DNA of 64,000 bases, from the NCBI GenBank assembly GCA_937997635.1, contig CALLFA010000086.1, forward strand, positions 1 through 64,000, in the 5' to 3' direction. Source of the DNA: an uncultured Saprospiraceae bacterium. Its GTDB lineage: Bacteria; Bacteroidota; Bacteroidia; Chitinophagales; Saprospiraceae. Positions 29,599-39,208 of this stretch are shown here, piece by piece. Each line of letters begins with the position of its first letter. Position 1 is the first letter of the stretch. The notes under the pieces were generated by a model that saw only the letters and a program-made list of their open reading frames with translations, searched no databases and was not told the origin of the DNA. The position numbers and the translations under genes were made by a program.

Positions 29599-31785
29599 AT
29601 GAAGAATCGGAGCATTGTACATCTATTAGATAAAGTTTATATGAAATTGAGAAGTTCGATATTCTTGGTATTGGCACTTGGAGCATTTTTAGTAAGTGCA
29701 TATTATCCTAAAGCTGATCCAAAAGAAAAAGAAGCAGTCATATTTGAAACACTTCTTACCATTTTAGATAGGGCGCATTTTGATCCCAAAACACTTGATG
29801 ATGAGTTCTCTGCAGAAGCGTTTGAGACGTTCTTAAAGTATATTGACTATGGTAAGCGTTTCCTTACACAGGAAGATATCGATGAGTTGGAACAATACAA
29901 ACTCCTGATCGATGATCAGGCTCAGCAAAAAGACCTGACATTCTTTAATGCAGCTTTAGAAAGATTAGATGCTGGGTTTGCTAAGGCTGAAAAATATTAT
30001 GATGAGATCATTGCTGGTGAGCTTTCTGATAACGAACCTGGTACAATTGAACTTGATAGTGAGAAAAAAGTATGGGTGTCTAGTGATCAAGAATTAAGGG
30101 AAAGATGGAGGACCTCTATCACCTATGATTACATTTCTGACATATATGAATTGAGAGAAGATCAAAAAGATCTCGCTGAAGAGGAAGAAGAATTAACTGA
30201 AGAGGAAATCAAAACCAAAGCTAAAGACAAAGTTCAAGAGCGATGGGATAAGTGGTTTGATAGAATGGGCAAATTAAGAAGATCTGACAGATTCGAAACT
30301 TACTTAAACACATTCACTCATTTATTTGACCCTCACTCAGATTATTACAACCCTAAAGAAAAACAGGATTTCGATATCAATATGGGTGGCAAACTTGAAG
30401 GAATTGGTGCTCGATTATCATCAGAAGGGGATTACATCAAAGTTGTTGACATCATTCCTGGAGGTCCTGCGTGGAAAGGGAAAGAACTTGAAGTAGATGA
30501 CAAAATCATGGCTGTCACGCAAGATGGTGAAGAACCAGTGAATGTTGTTGGTTGGAGGACTGATGATGCAGTGCAGCTGATTCGAGGTAAAAAAGGAACT
30601 GTCGTACATCTAAAGGTTAAAAAGAAAGACAACACCGTGCAATCTATACGAATTGAAAGAGATGAGGTCATCATAGATGCAGCTTTTGCACGATCAGTCA
30701 TCATGGACATTCCAAATAAAATAGAAAATATAGGTTACATAAAATTGCCTAAATTCTATTCTAGCTTTGAACGAAAAGGTGGGAATAGTTGTGCTGAAGA
30801 TATCCGAGTAGAACTAGAAAAGCTCACTGAACAAAAAGTAGGAGGCATCATCCTAGACTTGCGTAATAATGGTGGAGGTAGTCTTAACGATGTTGTTAAA
30901 ATGAGCGGTCTATTCATTGAGGATGGCCCTATTGTTCAGGTCAAGCCTAGAGAAAAAAGACCATATGTGTATGAAGACACAGACGAAAAAGTACAATGGG
31001 ATGGTCCACTTATCGTCATGGTTAATTCTTACAGTGCATCCGCGTCTGAAATATTAGCAGCGGCGTTGCAGGATTACAACAGAGCCTTGATCGTAGGAAG
31101 TAATTCTACTTTTGGGAAAGGTACAGTACAGCGTTTCTTCAATCTTGATAAAGCAATATCTGGTATTAGAGATATGAAGCCGTTGGGCGAATTGAAGCTT
31201 ACTATGCAGAAATTCTATAGAATCAATGGAGGTTCTACACAATTGAAAGGAGTCGTTCCTGATATTATATTTCCGGACAGATTTAGCTATGTAGATGTCG
31301 GGGAGAAAGATTATGACTTTGCTATGCCTTGGTCTGAAATCAAGCCTGTCAGTTACAGTCAAAATGTTTTTCAGTTAAAGCATATCGATGATTTAAAGGC
31401 TAAGAGTGAAAAAAGAATTAGCAACAATCCACAGTTTCAATTGATGTCAGAGCAAGCAAAGAAAATTAAAGATGATCAAGACAAAAGTCAATATCCATTG
31501 GACGTCGACTCTTTTGGAGACTTAATGGCAGAAAGAGTATTGGAAAGTGAAAAATTTGATGAGCTCATGAGTGACACCTTAGACAATCTAAGCATCAAAA
31601 ATCTAGAAGTTGATTTAGAATACATCAATCTTGATGAATCTAGAGTTGCCAGAAACGATGATTGGATCGAAGGTCTTTACAAAGATATTTATGTAGAGGA
31701 GACCTTATTGATCATGCACGATTTGATATCGACACACGATACACGTGCCAGTGTGGTGCCCGCAATAAAAAACGACGAAAGATAA
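29599..31785 (+). CDS. Carboxy-terminal processing protease (Prc/Tsp family, PDZ + S41)
   Basis: GIGARLSSEGDYIKVVDIIPGGPAWK, GGIILDLRNNGGGSL, NSYSASASEILAAALQDYNRALIVGSNSTFGKGTVQ. Confidence 0.94.
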   Translation: MKNRSIVHLLDKVYMKLRSSIFLVLALGAFLVSAYYPKADPKEKEAVIFETLLTILDRAHFDPKTLDDEFSAEAFETFLKYIDYGKRFLTQEDIDELEQYKLLIDDQAQQKDLTFFNAALERLDAGFAKAEKYYDEIIAGELSDNEPGTIELDSEKKVWVSSDQELRERWRTSITYDYISDIYELREDQKDLAEEEEELTEEEIKTKAKDKVQERWDKWFDRMGKLRRSDRFETYLNTFTHLFDPHSDYYNPKEKQDFDINMGGKLEGIGARLSSEGDYIKVVDIIPGGPAWKGKELEVDDKIMAVTQDGEEPVNVVGWRTDDAVQLIRGKKGTVVHLKVKKKDNTVQSIRIERDEVIIDAAFARSVIMDIPNKIENIGYIKLPKFYSSFERKGGNSCAEDIRVELEKLTEQKVGGIILDLRNNGGGSLNDVVKMSGLFIEDGPIVQVKPREKRPYVYEDTDEKVQWDGPLIVMVNSYSASASEILAAALQDYNRALIVGSNSTFGKGTVQRFFNLDKAISGIRDMKPLGELKLTMQKFYRINGGSTQLKGVVPDIIFPDRFSYVDVGEKDYDFAMPWSEIKPVSYSQNVFQLKHIDDLKAKSEKRISNNPQFQLMSEQAKKIKDDQDKSQYPLDVDSFGDLMAERVLESEKFDELMSDTLDNLSIKNLEVDLEYINLDESRVARNDDWIEGLYKDIYVEETLLIMHDLISTHDTRASVVPAIKNDER

Positions 31786-31808
31786 CCCCTTTGTAATACA
31801 TTTATAAT

Positions 31809-31848
31809 AACAGCCATTGCGATTCTTCTCAATGGCTGTTTTATTTTT
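31809..31848 (+). terminator. Intrinsic terminator
   Basis: AACAGCCATTG-cgattctt-CTCAATGGCTGTTTTATTTTT. Confidence 0.9.
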
Positions 31849-31856
31849 GCACTTGT

Positions 31857-33719
31857 ATGAATTACCTCACACTAGAACATGTCAATAAATCCTTTGGCGA
31901 AAAGGTACTGTTCAAAGATTTAGACCTTACCATTAGTAAAGGTCAAAAAATCGCGCTTATCGCCAAAAATGGAAGTGGCAAAACGACTCTTCTGAAGATC
32001 ATCGCAGGTGAAGAAGCACCTGAAGGCGAACATTCAAGAATAATCATCCACCCTAACGTTAGCATAGGATACCTGCCACAAGAGCCCGAGTTCAATTCGA
32101 ATGACAGTATCCTAGATGCGGCTTTAGATTCTGAAGCAGAAGAAATTCAGGCAATTAAAAAATATGAAGCTGCTGTTCAACATGGATCTGAAGAACAAAT
32201 AAATGCGGCCATTTTAGATGTTGACAGATTAAACGCTTGGGACATCGAGTCTAAACTCAAAGAGATACTAGGCAAACTAAATCTACATGATCTCAAGCAA
32301 AAAGTCGGTACACTTTCAGGAGGTCAGCGCAAGCGTCTTGCATTAGTCAAAATTATACTTGAAAATCCGGATTTCGTTATCCTAGATGAGCCGACAAACC
32401 ATCTGGACATACACATGATCGAATGGCTTGAGAAGTTTTTGTCAAATGCTCAGATGGCACTTTTCATGGTCACGCACGACAGGTATTTCCTCGAACGTGT
32501 ATGCAATGAAATCATAGAATTAGACAATGGTAAGATCTACACCTATAGAGGAAACTACAGCAGTTATTTAGAAAAGAAGGACAGTAGACTTCAGAATGAT
32601 TCCTCCAGACTAGAAAAAGACAAACAACTCTATAAAAAAGAATTAGAATGGATTCGGAGACAGCCTAAAGCCAGAGGCACCAAAGCTAAATCCAGAGTCG
32701 ATGCCTTTGACCAAATAAAAGAAGATGCCCATAAGACTGTCGAAACACCATTGTCAAAAATAGAATTCGAACCAAAACGGTTGGGCTCAAAAATATTAGA
32801 ATTACACCATGTGACTAAGTCCTTTGATGATCTTCCTATTGTCAAAGACTTTAGTTATAAATTTAAACGCGGCGAAAAGATTGGTGTGGTTGGCCCAAAT
32901 GGCGTTGGTAAAACCAGCTTCATTAAACTAATGACAAAAGAGCTACGACCTGATGCAGGAAAGGTGGTCCTTGGTGATACCGTAGAATTTGGACACTACA
33001 ATCAAGAAGGCCTCCAACTTCAACAAGACAAGACTGTGATCCAAGTCATACGCGATGTTGCAGATTACATACCTTTGAAAAAAGGACACAAGATGACTGC
33101 AGAAGCATTGCTCGAACGATTTTTATTTCCTCGGCCCCAACAACAAGTATTTGTCTCCAAATTGAGTGGCGGCGAACGACGCAGATTATTATTGTTGCGG
33201 ACCCTTATCGGGAATCCAAATTTTCTCATCCTCGATGAGCCGACGAATGACCTTGATGTAGTAACATTAAATATTCTAGAAGACTATTTAATCCAATTTC
33301 CAGGTTGCGTGATTGTCATTTCTCACGACAGATATTTTATGGATAAAATCATCAACCACTTGTTTATCCTTGAAGGTGAAGGAAAGGTGAAAGACTACAA
33401 TGGATCATATAGCTCTTACAAACGACAGAAAGCATCTGAAATAAAATCAGACAATAATGTCAAAAAAGAGCCAAAAAAAGTAACACAAAAAGAAACAACC
33501 GATGAACGTAAACTCAGCTATTTCGAGAAAAAAGAATACAACGACTTACCAAATGAGATCGAAAAACTAGAGAAAGAAAAGAAAGATATCGAGGGAAAAT
33601 TTGTGGATGGCAATCTTTCAGGTGAAGAGATCTCCAAACTCTCACAGCGCTTAGGCGTCATCAATAAAGACATCGATGAAAAAGAAAGTCGATGGCTAGA
33701 ATTAGCTGAATTTATGTAG
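31857..33719 (+). CDS. ABC-F family ATPase
   Basis: Two ATPase domains (GSGKTTLLKIIAG, LSGGQRKRLAL; GVGKTSFIKLM, LSGGERRRLLLLR) with linker and C-terminal coiled coil. Confidence 0.95.
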   Translation: MNYLTLEHVNKSFGEKVLFKDLDLTISKGQKIALIAKNGSGKTTLLKIIAGEEAPEGEHSRIIIHPNVSIGYLPQEPEFNSNDSILDAALDSEAEEIQAIKKYEAAVQHGSEEQINAAILDVDRLNAWDIESKLKEILGKLNLHDLKQKVGTLSGGQRKRLALVKIILENPDFVILDEPTNHLDIHMIEWLEKFLSNAQMALFMVTHDRYFLERVCNEIIELDNGKIYTYRGNYSSYLEKKDSRLQNDSSRLEKDKQLYKKELEWIRRQPKARGTKAKSRVDAFDQIKEDAHKTVETPLSKIEFEPKRLGSKILELHHVTKSFDDLPIVKDFSYKFKRGEKIGVVGPNGVGKTSFIKLMTKELRPDAGKVVLGDTVEFGHYNQEGLQLQQDKTVIQVIRDVADYIPLKKGHKMTAEALLERFLFPRPQQQVFVSKLSGGERRRLLLLRTLIGNPNFLILDEPTNDLDVVTLNILEDYLIQFPGCVIVISHDRYFMDKIINHLFILEGEGKVKDYNGSYSSYKRQKASEIKSDNNVKKEPKKVTQKETTDERKLSYFEKKEYNDLPNEIEKLEKEKKDIEGKFVDGNLSGEEISKLSQRLGVINKDIDEKESRWLELAEFM

Positions 33720-33856
33720 GGACTTGACTTGAAATGATTCCGCTTTTGGATTTACATTTCTAAAGAGAGTTAAGTTCTTAAGAGTATCAGATCGGCTACA
33801 TGCGTCTTAGGGACAAAAAAGCATGATTGTCATCGTCGCTAGTTATGGGTGGTGCT

Positions 33857-35032
33857 TCATACTTTCTCCAACAGGTATTCATTAGGTACTTTCTTCGAAA
33901 ATGTAATTTTTTTTAATCTTTTCTTTTTGATTGGAATCAGTGTTGGATATTTTTTCTTAGTAGAATTAAAAAATTGCTTCTTAATCTCCAATGCAAGAAC
34001 TTCAGCCAATCCAGAAGGCACAGCATTGCCAAGTTGCTTTTGTATATTAGAAATACCTCCAGTGATTTGCACTTTATCAGGAAATGTTTGAATTCTCGCC
34101 ATTTCACGCATTGTTAATCTTCTATTATTCCAATGAAATGGACCTATTGAAGTTCCAGGTTGTGCTTGAATTGTCCAACTTGGTTTATCTGGATGAAGTT
34201 TAAGAAGAAAACTCCAATATCTTGAACGCCATTTAAATAAATCTTCGCCTTTACCTCTTTCAGTATGATATAAGTAGTTTTCTCCTGGAGGAATGCTTGG
34301 CAATAGTTTACCCCATTTACCTCCAACATCGCTCTTTAATGATGTTGTTTTTAGCTTGTCTAAATCACCAATTGCATCCCAAGCGCAACGGTAAGGTTCG
34401 AGTTTTTCGAAAAGTGTATTTGGTTGTATCCTTTTATTGGTATTATAAAATTTTCGTTGTGGGAATTGAAATTTTTTTCCATCTCTATGTCCTATAATAA
34501 ATACTCTTTCTCTTATTTGGGGTATGCCATAATCAGCAGCGTTTAATACTTTCCACTCAAATGAATAACTAACTGAGTTTTTCTTATTGATTAGATTGAG
34601 AGCATTTTCTAAGAATTTCAATCCTTCGTCTTTACCTTTATAGGCTAGGCCAAATACATTTTCTAATAGAAATACTTGTGGCAAGGTGTCATTTAGAACC
34701 CTCATATAATGTTCAAGAGTATTTGAACGTGGGTCATTTAGTCTTTTCGTGTCTCCATTAAACCAATAACTGGATTTGGAAAATGGTTGGCAAGGTGGAC
34801 CTCCAATTAAAATTGATGCTTCACCCTTCTTCAATTTTCCTTCATTCAGGATTTTTTCTGAGCTTACATTTTCAATTCTATCTTCTATAACTTTCCAATT
34901 ACTGTTCGCTCTCAATGTATTGCATGACCATTTGTCCATTTCTACGCAAACAGCAGTATCAAATCCGCCAGCTTCAAATCCAAAATCTATGCCCCCAGCT
35001 CCACTGAACAAGCTAATTATCTTATCTTTCAT
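33857..35032 (-). CDS. DNA (cytosine-5) methyltransferase
   Basis: LFSGAGGIDFGFEAGGFDTAVCVEMD, GGPPCQPFSKSSYWFNG, VFLLENVFGL, QIRERVFIIGHR, MTREMARIQTFPD-type motifs I, IV, VI, VIII, X. Confidence 0.95.
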   Translation of the reverse strand: MKDKIISLFSGAGGIDFGFEAGGFDTAVCVEMDKWSCNTLRANSNWKVIEDRIENVSSEKILNEGKLKKGEASILIGGPPCQPFSKSSYWFNGDTKRLNDPRSNTLEHYMRVLNDTLPQVFLLENVFGLAYKGKDEGLKFLENALNLINKKNSVSYSFEWKVLNAADYGIPQIRERVFIIGHRDGKKFQFPQRKFYNTNKRIQPNTLFEKLEPYRCAWDAIGDLDKLKTTSLKSDVGGKWGKLLPSIPPGENYLYHTERGKGEDLFKWRSRYWSFLLKLHPDKPSWTIQAQPGTSIGPFHWNNRRLTMREMARIQTFPDKVQITGGISNIQKQLGNAVPSGLAEVLALEIKKQFFNSTKKKYPTLIPIKKKRLKKITFSKKVPNEYLLEKV

Positions 35033-35094
35033 TATATTTAATAGAATTACTTCTTTCAAAGATAACAAAATAATATGTATCCACAATACACGAA

Positions 35095-35325
35095 ATGATA
35101 CGATTTGAACTCAGAAGGGCTATGATGGATTTCCAAGCACGGACTGGAATAAAGATGTCTTATGATGAATTAAGTAATGATATTGGCGTTTCTGTCGAGA
35201 CACTTAAATCAATAGCTACCAGAAAAAACTACAATGCAACTTTCGGAGTAATATCAAAGATTTCGCTTTCTCTTGGAATTGATCCAATTGATTATTTTAT
35301 ATGGGATGTAAAAGAGCAAAATTAA
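35095..35325 (+). CDS. XRE-type HTH protein, candidate R-M controller
   Basis: MSYDELSNDIGVSVETLKSIATRKNYNATFGVISKISLSLGIDPIDYF. Confidence 0.8.
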   Translation: MIRFELRRAMMDFQARTGIKMSYDELSNDIGVSVETLKSIATRKNYNATFGVISKISLSLGIDPIDYFIWDVKEQN

Positions 35326-36098
35326 TGGATAGATTATTTAGGCTATGTGGACTTGATCCAGATGAGTTAGCAGAGGCTTTAGAAAACAATCCTAGAGCCT
35401 ATATGGCAGTAAAAGGCGCTGTTGCTGAAGTTCACCTGCATAAGTATTTAATTGAGCAAGGCAACTTAGGGCACATTGTTGGCTTGAAATCTGCTCAAGG
35501 TGATTTCGACAAGGACTTCTATATTCAGCTGCCCGATGGAAGAGAGTTCGCTATAGAATGTAAAAATATCGAAGTTTTGAAAACAAATCAAAATAAAACT
35601 TCTTGCATTGAATATTTAAGATACTTACAGCTTAAGGAAGATATATTCGAAGGTCAGGATTTCAGTAATATTTCTGATTATACTTTAGCTGACTTAAAAG
35701 TACTGCATAGTGATTTGCCTCAATCTTTCAGAGAATCAGGTATCCCGCGTTATGAGTATAGTGCATCAAAAATAGAGGAGAAATCTCTAGCAGGTGGTCT
35801 GAGTGATTCTGATTTCTTAGCTCAATTCGATAACTCTCCATTAAGTATTGATTTTCAAAGGACAAGAAATTCAAATAACAAGAAAGGTGTTAACGCAGAT
35901 CCAAAAACTAATCGGTTTTATACTCTGGATGAAGTAGATATTGTTGCAGCTTGTTTATTCTCACGAACTATGAAATGGGAATTTGTTTTCGGTTCAAAAT
36001 CTTCTCTAATAATTCATCCTAAGTATAAGGGTCTCTATTCAAATAGATTGGTACTGGATTCTAAAAAATGGCATTCAAATTTGATGGATGTTGTTTAG
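35325..36098 (+). CDS. Putative type II restriction endonuclease (PD-(D/E)XK-like)
   Basis: QGDFDKDFYIQLPDGREFAIECKNIEV gives D-Xn-ECK; TAATG overlap with the HTH gene; opposite a C5 MTase. Confidence 0.65.
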   Translation: MDRLFRLCGLDPDELAEALENNPRAYMAVKGAVAEVHLHKYLIEQGNLGHIVGLKSAQGDFDKDFYIQLPDGREFAIECKNIEVLKTNQNKTSCIEYLRYLQLKEDIFEGQDFSNISDYTLADLKVLHSDLPQSFRESGIPRYEYSASKIEEKSLAGGLSDSDFLAQFDNSPLSIDFQRTRNSNNKKGVNADPKTNRFYTLDEVDIVAACLFSRTMKWEFVFGSKSSLIIHPKYKGLYSNRLVLDSKKWHSNLMDVV

Positions 36099-36262
36099 CC
36101 TTAATTACCCATAAAATTTATTTATGGATTGTAGCCTATTTATCTGCTGCAACAATTTTAAAACTGTCCTGATTTACCTTTTAATGTTTTAAAAACATCA
36201 ATGTAAGTTAGTTACAGATAGAATTACCCTGATCGTTTTCTTACAGAATAAATTGGTGAAAG

Positions 36263-37060
36263 TTACCTAAGCTCTATTTTGTTGAAAAACTCAAATGACT
36301 TATGGACATTTCGCTCCCAATACGGCCACTCATGACTACCTTCCAATTCTTCATATTGATGGTCGATATTTTGCTTTGTAAGGTATAGATGTAAATCCCG
36401 ATTGCCATTGATCAACATGTCCGAAGTCCCGCAATCAAAACGAATGGGAGGTAATTCAGTCTTTATTGCAATCAATGCATCTATAGAAGTGATGCCATTT
36501 AATTCTTGCCAAAGAGACCAGTCTTCTTCAACAAATTGAGTCATTTCATCGATGTGAGTGATAGCAGAATGTGCACTTATAGCCTTATATCTATCGTATT
36601 GCAGTCCTATCCAAAAAGCACCCCATCCCCCCATAGATAATCCACCGATATAGAATCGACTTTTAAGACTAACTTCATCGATCTCTTGCTCTATCAGTTG
36701 TGGCAGTTCTTCACCAATCCATGCTTGATAATTTTCCACGCCATGATCCACATAGCCACTGCCGTCGCCCCACAGTCCATCTGAAGGAGTGACTAGTATG
36801 AATGATCCAATTTTTTCTTCGCGAATCATATGCTGCAATGTCTGGTATGCTCCTGCGCCCATGTTCCACGAAAAATGGCTGCCATAAACGCCGTGTAACA
36901 ATACAATCACCGGCACATCAGATTTAGACCTCGCTTCGTCAGGAATAAACACAGAAGTATCGACTCGTTTATGCAATGACGGACTTTTACAAGTCAAGTG
37001 CCTGATGCCCCCTAATTCAAACTTAGGGTTCGAAATTTTTGTGGTTCGAAATAGGCTCAT
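36263..37060 (-). CDS. Esterase D/acetyl-esterase-like alpha/beta hydrolase
   Basis: VIVLLHGVYGSHFSW, FYIGGLSMGGWGAFWIGLQ (GxSMGG). Confidence 0.85.
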   Translation of the reverse strand: MSLFRTTKISNPKFELGGIRHLTCKSPSLHKRVDTSVFIPDEARSKSDVPVIVLLHGVYGSHFSWNMGAGAYQTLQHMIREEKIGSFILVTPSDGLWGDGSGYVDHGVENYQAWIGEELPQLIEQEIDEVSLKSRFYIGGLSMGGWGAFWIGLQYDRYKAISAHSAITHIDEMTQFVEEDWSLWQELNGITSIDALIAIKTELPPIRFDCGTSDMLINGNRDLHLYLTKQNIDHQYEELEGSHEWPYWERNVHKSFEFFNKIELR

Positions 37061-37174
37061 ATTTTATATGTGATAAAAAAATAATGGAAGATAGACAATT
37101 ACTTCTCTATTTTCATTGAGTGATTCTATCAGTAAACTCATCAATTTGCTTATTTTACTTTAAATTGAATCATC

Positions 37175-37891
37175 GTGAAAAAGATATTTTTACTCTCTTG
37201 TATATGCTTTCTGTATTATTCTATTTATGCTCAAATTACTGATCCAGTTGCTACCGAAGTATGGGAGCCAGAACCATCAGCCATCAAGCCCGGCAAAGGC
37301 TTAACACCTCCGTCAGATGCCATTAGACTAAGCCCAGACGCTTGGGAACATAAAGACGGCAATCCATTACAGTGGGAGGTCAGTGAAGGGATCATGACGG
37401 TGAAGCCAGGATCTGGGCCTATTTTTACGAAAGAAAAATTTGGTGACTGCCAGTTACATATAGAATGGCGATCCCCCACAGTCATTAAAGGAAAAGGACA
37501 AGGAAGAGGCAATAGCGGTATATTTTTACAGAATCGATACGAAGTGCAAGTATTAGATAGCTATGAAAACCGGACTTACTCGAATGGGCAAGCAGGATCG
37601 ATCTACAAGCAATCAATGCCATTAGTCAATGCGATGAGCCCTCCAGGAGAATGGAATACGTATGACATTATCTATAAGGAGCCTCACTTCAATGCGGATG
37701 GGATTAAAGTATCTTCAGCATTTATAACAGTGTTGCATAATGGCGTGATCATCCAAAATCATACAGAAATAAGAGGCACGACGCCTTATATAGGACTGCC
37801 TAAAAATCCACCTCATGAAGATGACGTCATCCAACTGCAAGATCACGGCAATCCAGTCAGTTTTAGAAATATGTGGATTAGAAAATTATAA
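37175..37891 (+). CDS. Secreted DUF1080 (3-keto-disaccharide hydrolase-like) protein
   Basis: FGDCQLHIEWRSP...GNSGIFLQNRYEVQVLDSYENRTYSNGQAGSIYKQ; signal peptide. Confidence 0.9.
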   Translation: MKKIFLLSCICFLYYSIYAQITDPVATEVWEPEPSAIKPGKGLTPPSDAIRLSPDAWEHKDGNPLQWEVSEGIMTVKPGSGPIFTKEKFGDCQLHIEWRSPTVIKGKGQGRGNSGIFLQNRYEVQVLDSYENRTYSNGQAGSIYKQSMPLVNAMSPPGEWNTYDIIYKEPHFNADGIKVSSAFITVLHNGVIIQNHTEIRGTTPYIGLPKNPPHEDDVIQLQDHGNPVSFRNMWIRKL

Positions 37892-37897
37892 GAATAC

Positions 37898-38449
37898 ATG
37901 AAAAAACTGTTAATCATTACTGGAGACGGAGGTGAGAGTTATGAGACCCTCTACGCCATGCATCGATTTCAAGAAGCGAACTGGGACACAACGGTTGCTG
38001 CACCATCTAAGAAAACATTGAATCTGGTGATTCACGATTTTGAACCTGGCTGGGATACCTACATCGAACGAAAAGGATATTATGTAGAGTCTGACATTGC
38101 TCTTTCTGATGTCAATCCAAGTGATTACGAAGCTGTCTTACTCATTGGTGGCAGAGCCCCTGAGTTTTTGAGGAATGATCAAAAGACCATTGATATTGTC
38201 CGGCACTTTTCTGATAACGATAAATTCATTTTTGCCATTTGTCATGGCATACAAATCTTAGTGACAGCTGGTTTAGTCAAAGATAAAAACATCACTTGTT
38301 ACGAACATGTAAAGTTTGAAGTTGAAACTTGCGGCGGCACCTTCATCGGTAAAGACCAGGCAGTGAGAGATGGTAAGATTGTGACAGGCCAGACTTGGCA
38401 ATCACATCCAGATTTCTATCGTCTAGTATTTGAATGTTTAAATGAATGA
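37898..38449 (+). CDS. DJ-1/PfpI family protein
   Basis: LLIGGRAPEFLRND, FAICHGIQILVTAGLVK. Confidence 0.92.
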   Translation: MKKLLIITGDGGESYETLYAMHRFQEANWDTTVAAPSKKTLNLVIHDFEPGWDTYIERKGYYVESDIALSDVNPSDYEAVLLIGGRAPEFLRNDQKTIDIVRHFSDNDKFIFAICHGIQILVTAGLVKDKNITCYEHVKFEVETCGGTFIGKDQAVRDGKIVTGQTWQSHPDFYRLVFECLNE

Positions 38450-38477
38450 AAAATAGGCTGTGAACGGCTTATCTCAG

Positions 38478-38963
38478 CTACTTCAATAGTGCCTTGATCT
38501 TCTTCTCCATTTCAGCTTCATATCCGTTATAATAGCCCTCAGAAGTAGACACAATATTTCCTTCTTGGTCGATCAGCATTGAATATGGAATTCCTCTGAC
38601 ACCAAGATTACCTGCCAAAGCACTATCTGGGTCGCTGAAGAATGTGTACGGCCAAGCTTCTTTCTCTGCCATCGCACTTGCTCTGCTTACTGATCTTGCC
38701 TTATCGAGTGTTATGGCAATTATCTCCAAATCATATTTTTCTTTCCAATCTGGATATACTTTTTCTAAAGCGTTAAGTTCCATTTTACATGGTCCGCACC
38801 AAGTTGCCCAGAGGCTAACCAATTGTATTTTGCCGTTATTCGTATAGTCTTTTATATTGACTGTTTCTCCTTCGAAGGTGTTGACCTCAATTGATGGTAA
38901 TGTATCTTTAACTGTAAAGATCGACAAAGTCAATACTGAAAATAATAGTGCCTTGAATGCCAT
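38478..38963 (-). CDS. TlpA-like thioredoxin-fold protein
   Basis: LVSLWATWCGPCKMELNAL. Confidence 0.9.
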   Translation of the reverse strand: MAFKALLFSVLTLSIFTVKDTLPSIEVNTFEGETVNIKDYTNNGKIQLVSLWATWCGPCKMELNALEKVYPDWKEKYDLEIIAITLDKARSVSRASAMAEKEAWPYTFFSDPDSALAGNLGVRGIPYSMLIDQEGNIVSTSEGYYNGYEAEMEKKIKALLK

Positions 38964-39208
38964 AACAATGTATTTACTGCAAATAAAACCAAGATTTGTA
39001 CCGATTAGTCCTCATTTGATACCCTTTAACCTCAATTTAACGATGGCATGATCAATCATAATCCAGTGTAATCATTGCAATTTTCCACAAACTAGACGAT
39101 AATGGGCATGAATCATGTGTTAAAGAAAAGAAATGACACATTAAGTCAATTCACACATGATAGGACTAATCTTTTTCGTTTATTTGCAAAGCAATTCAGA
39201 GCACGTAT

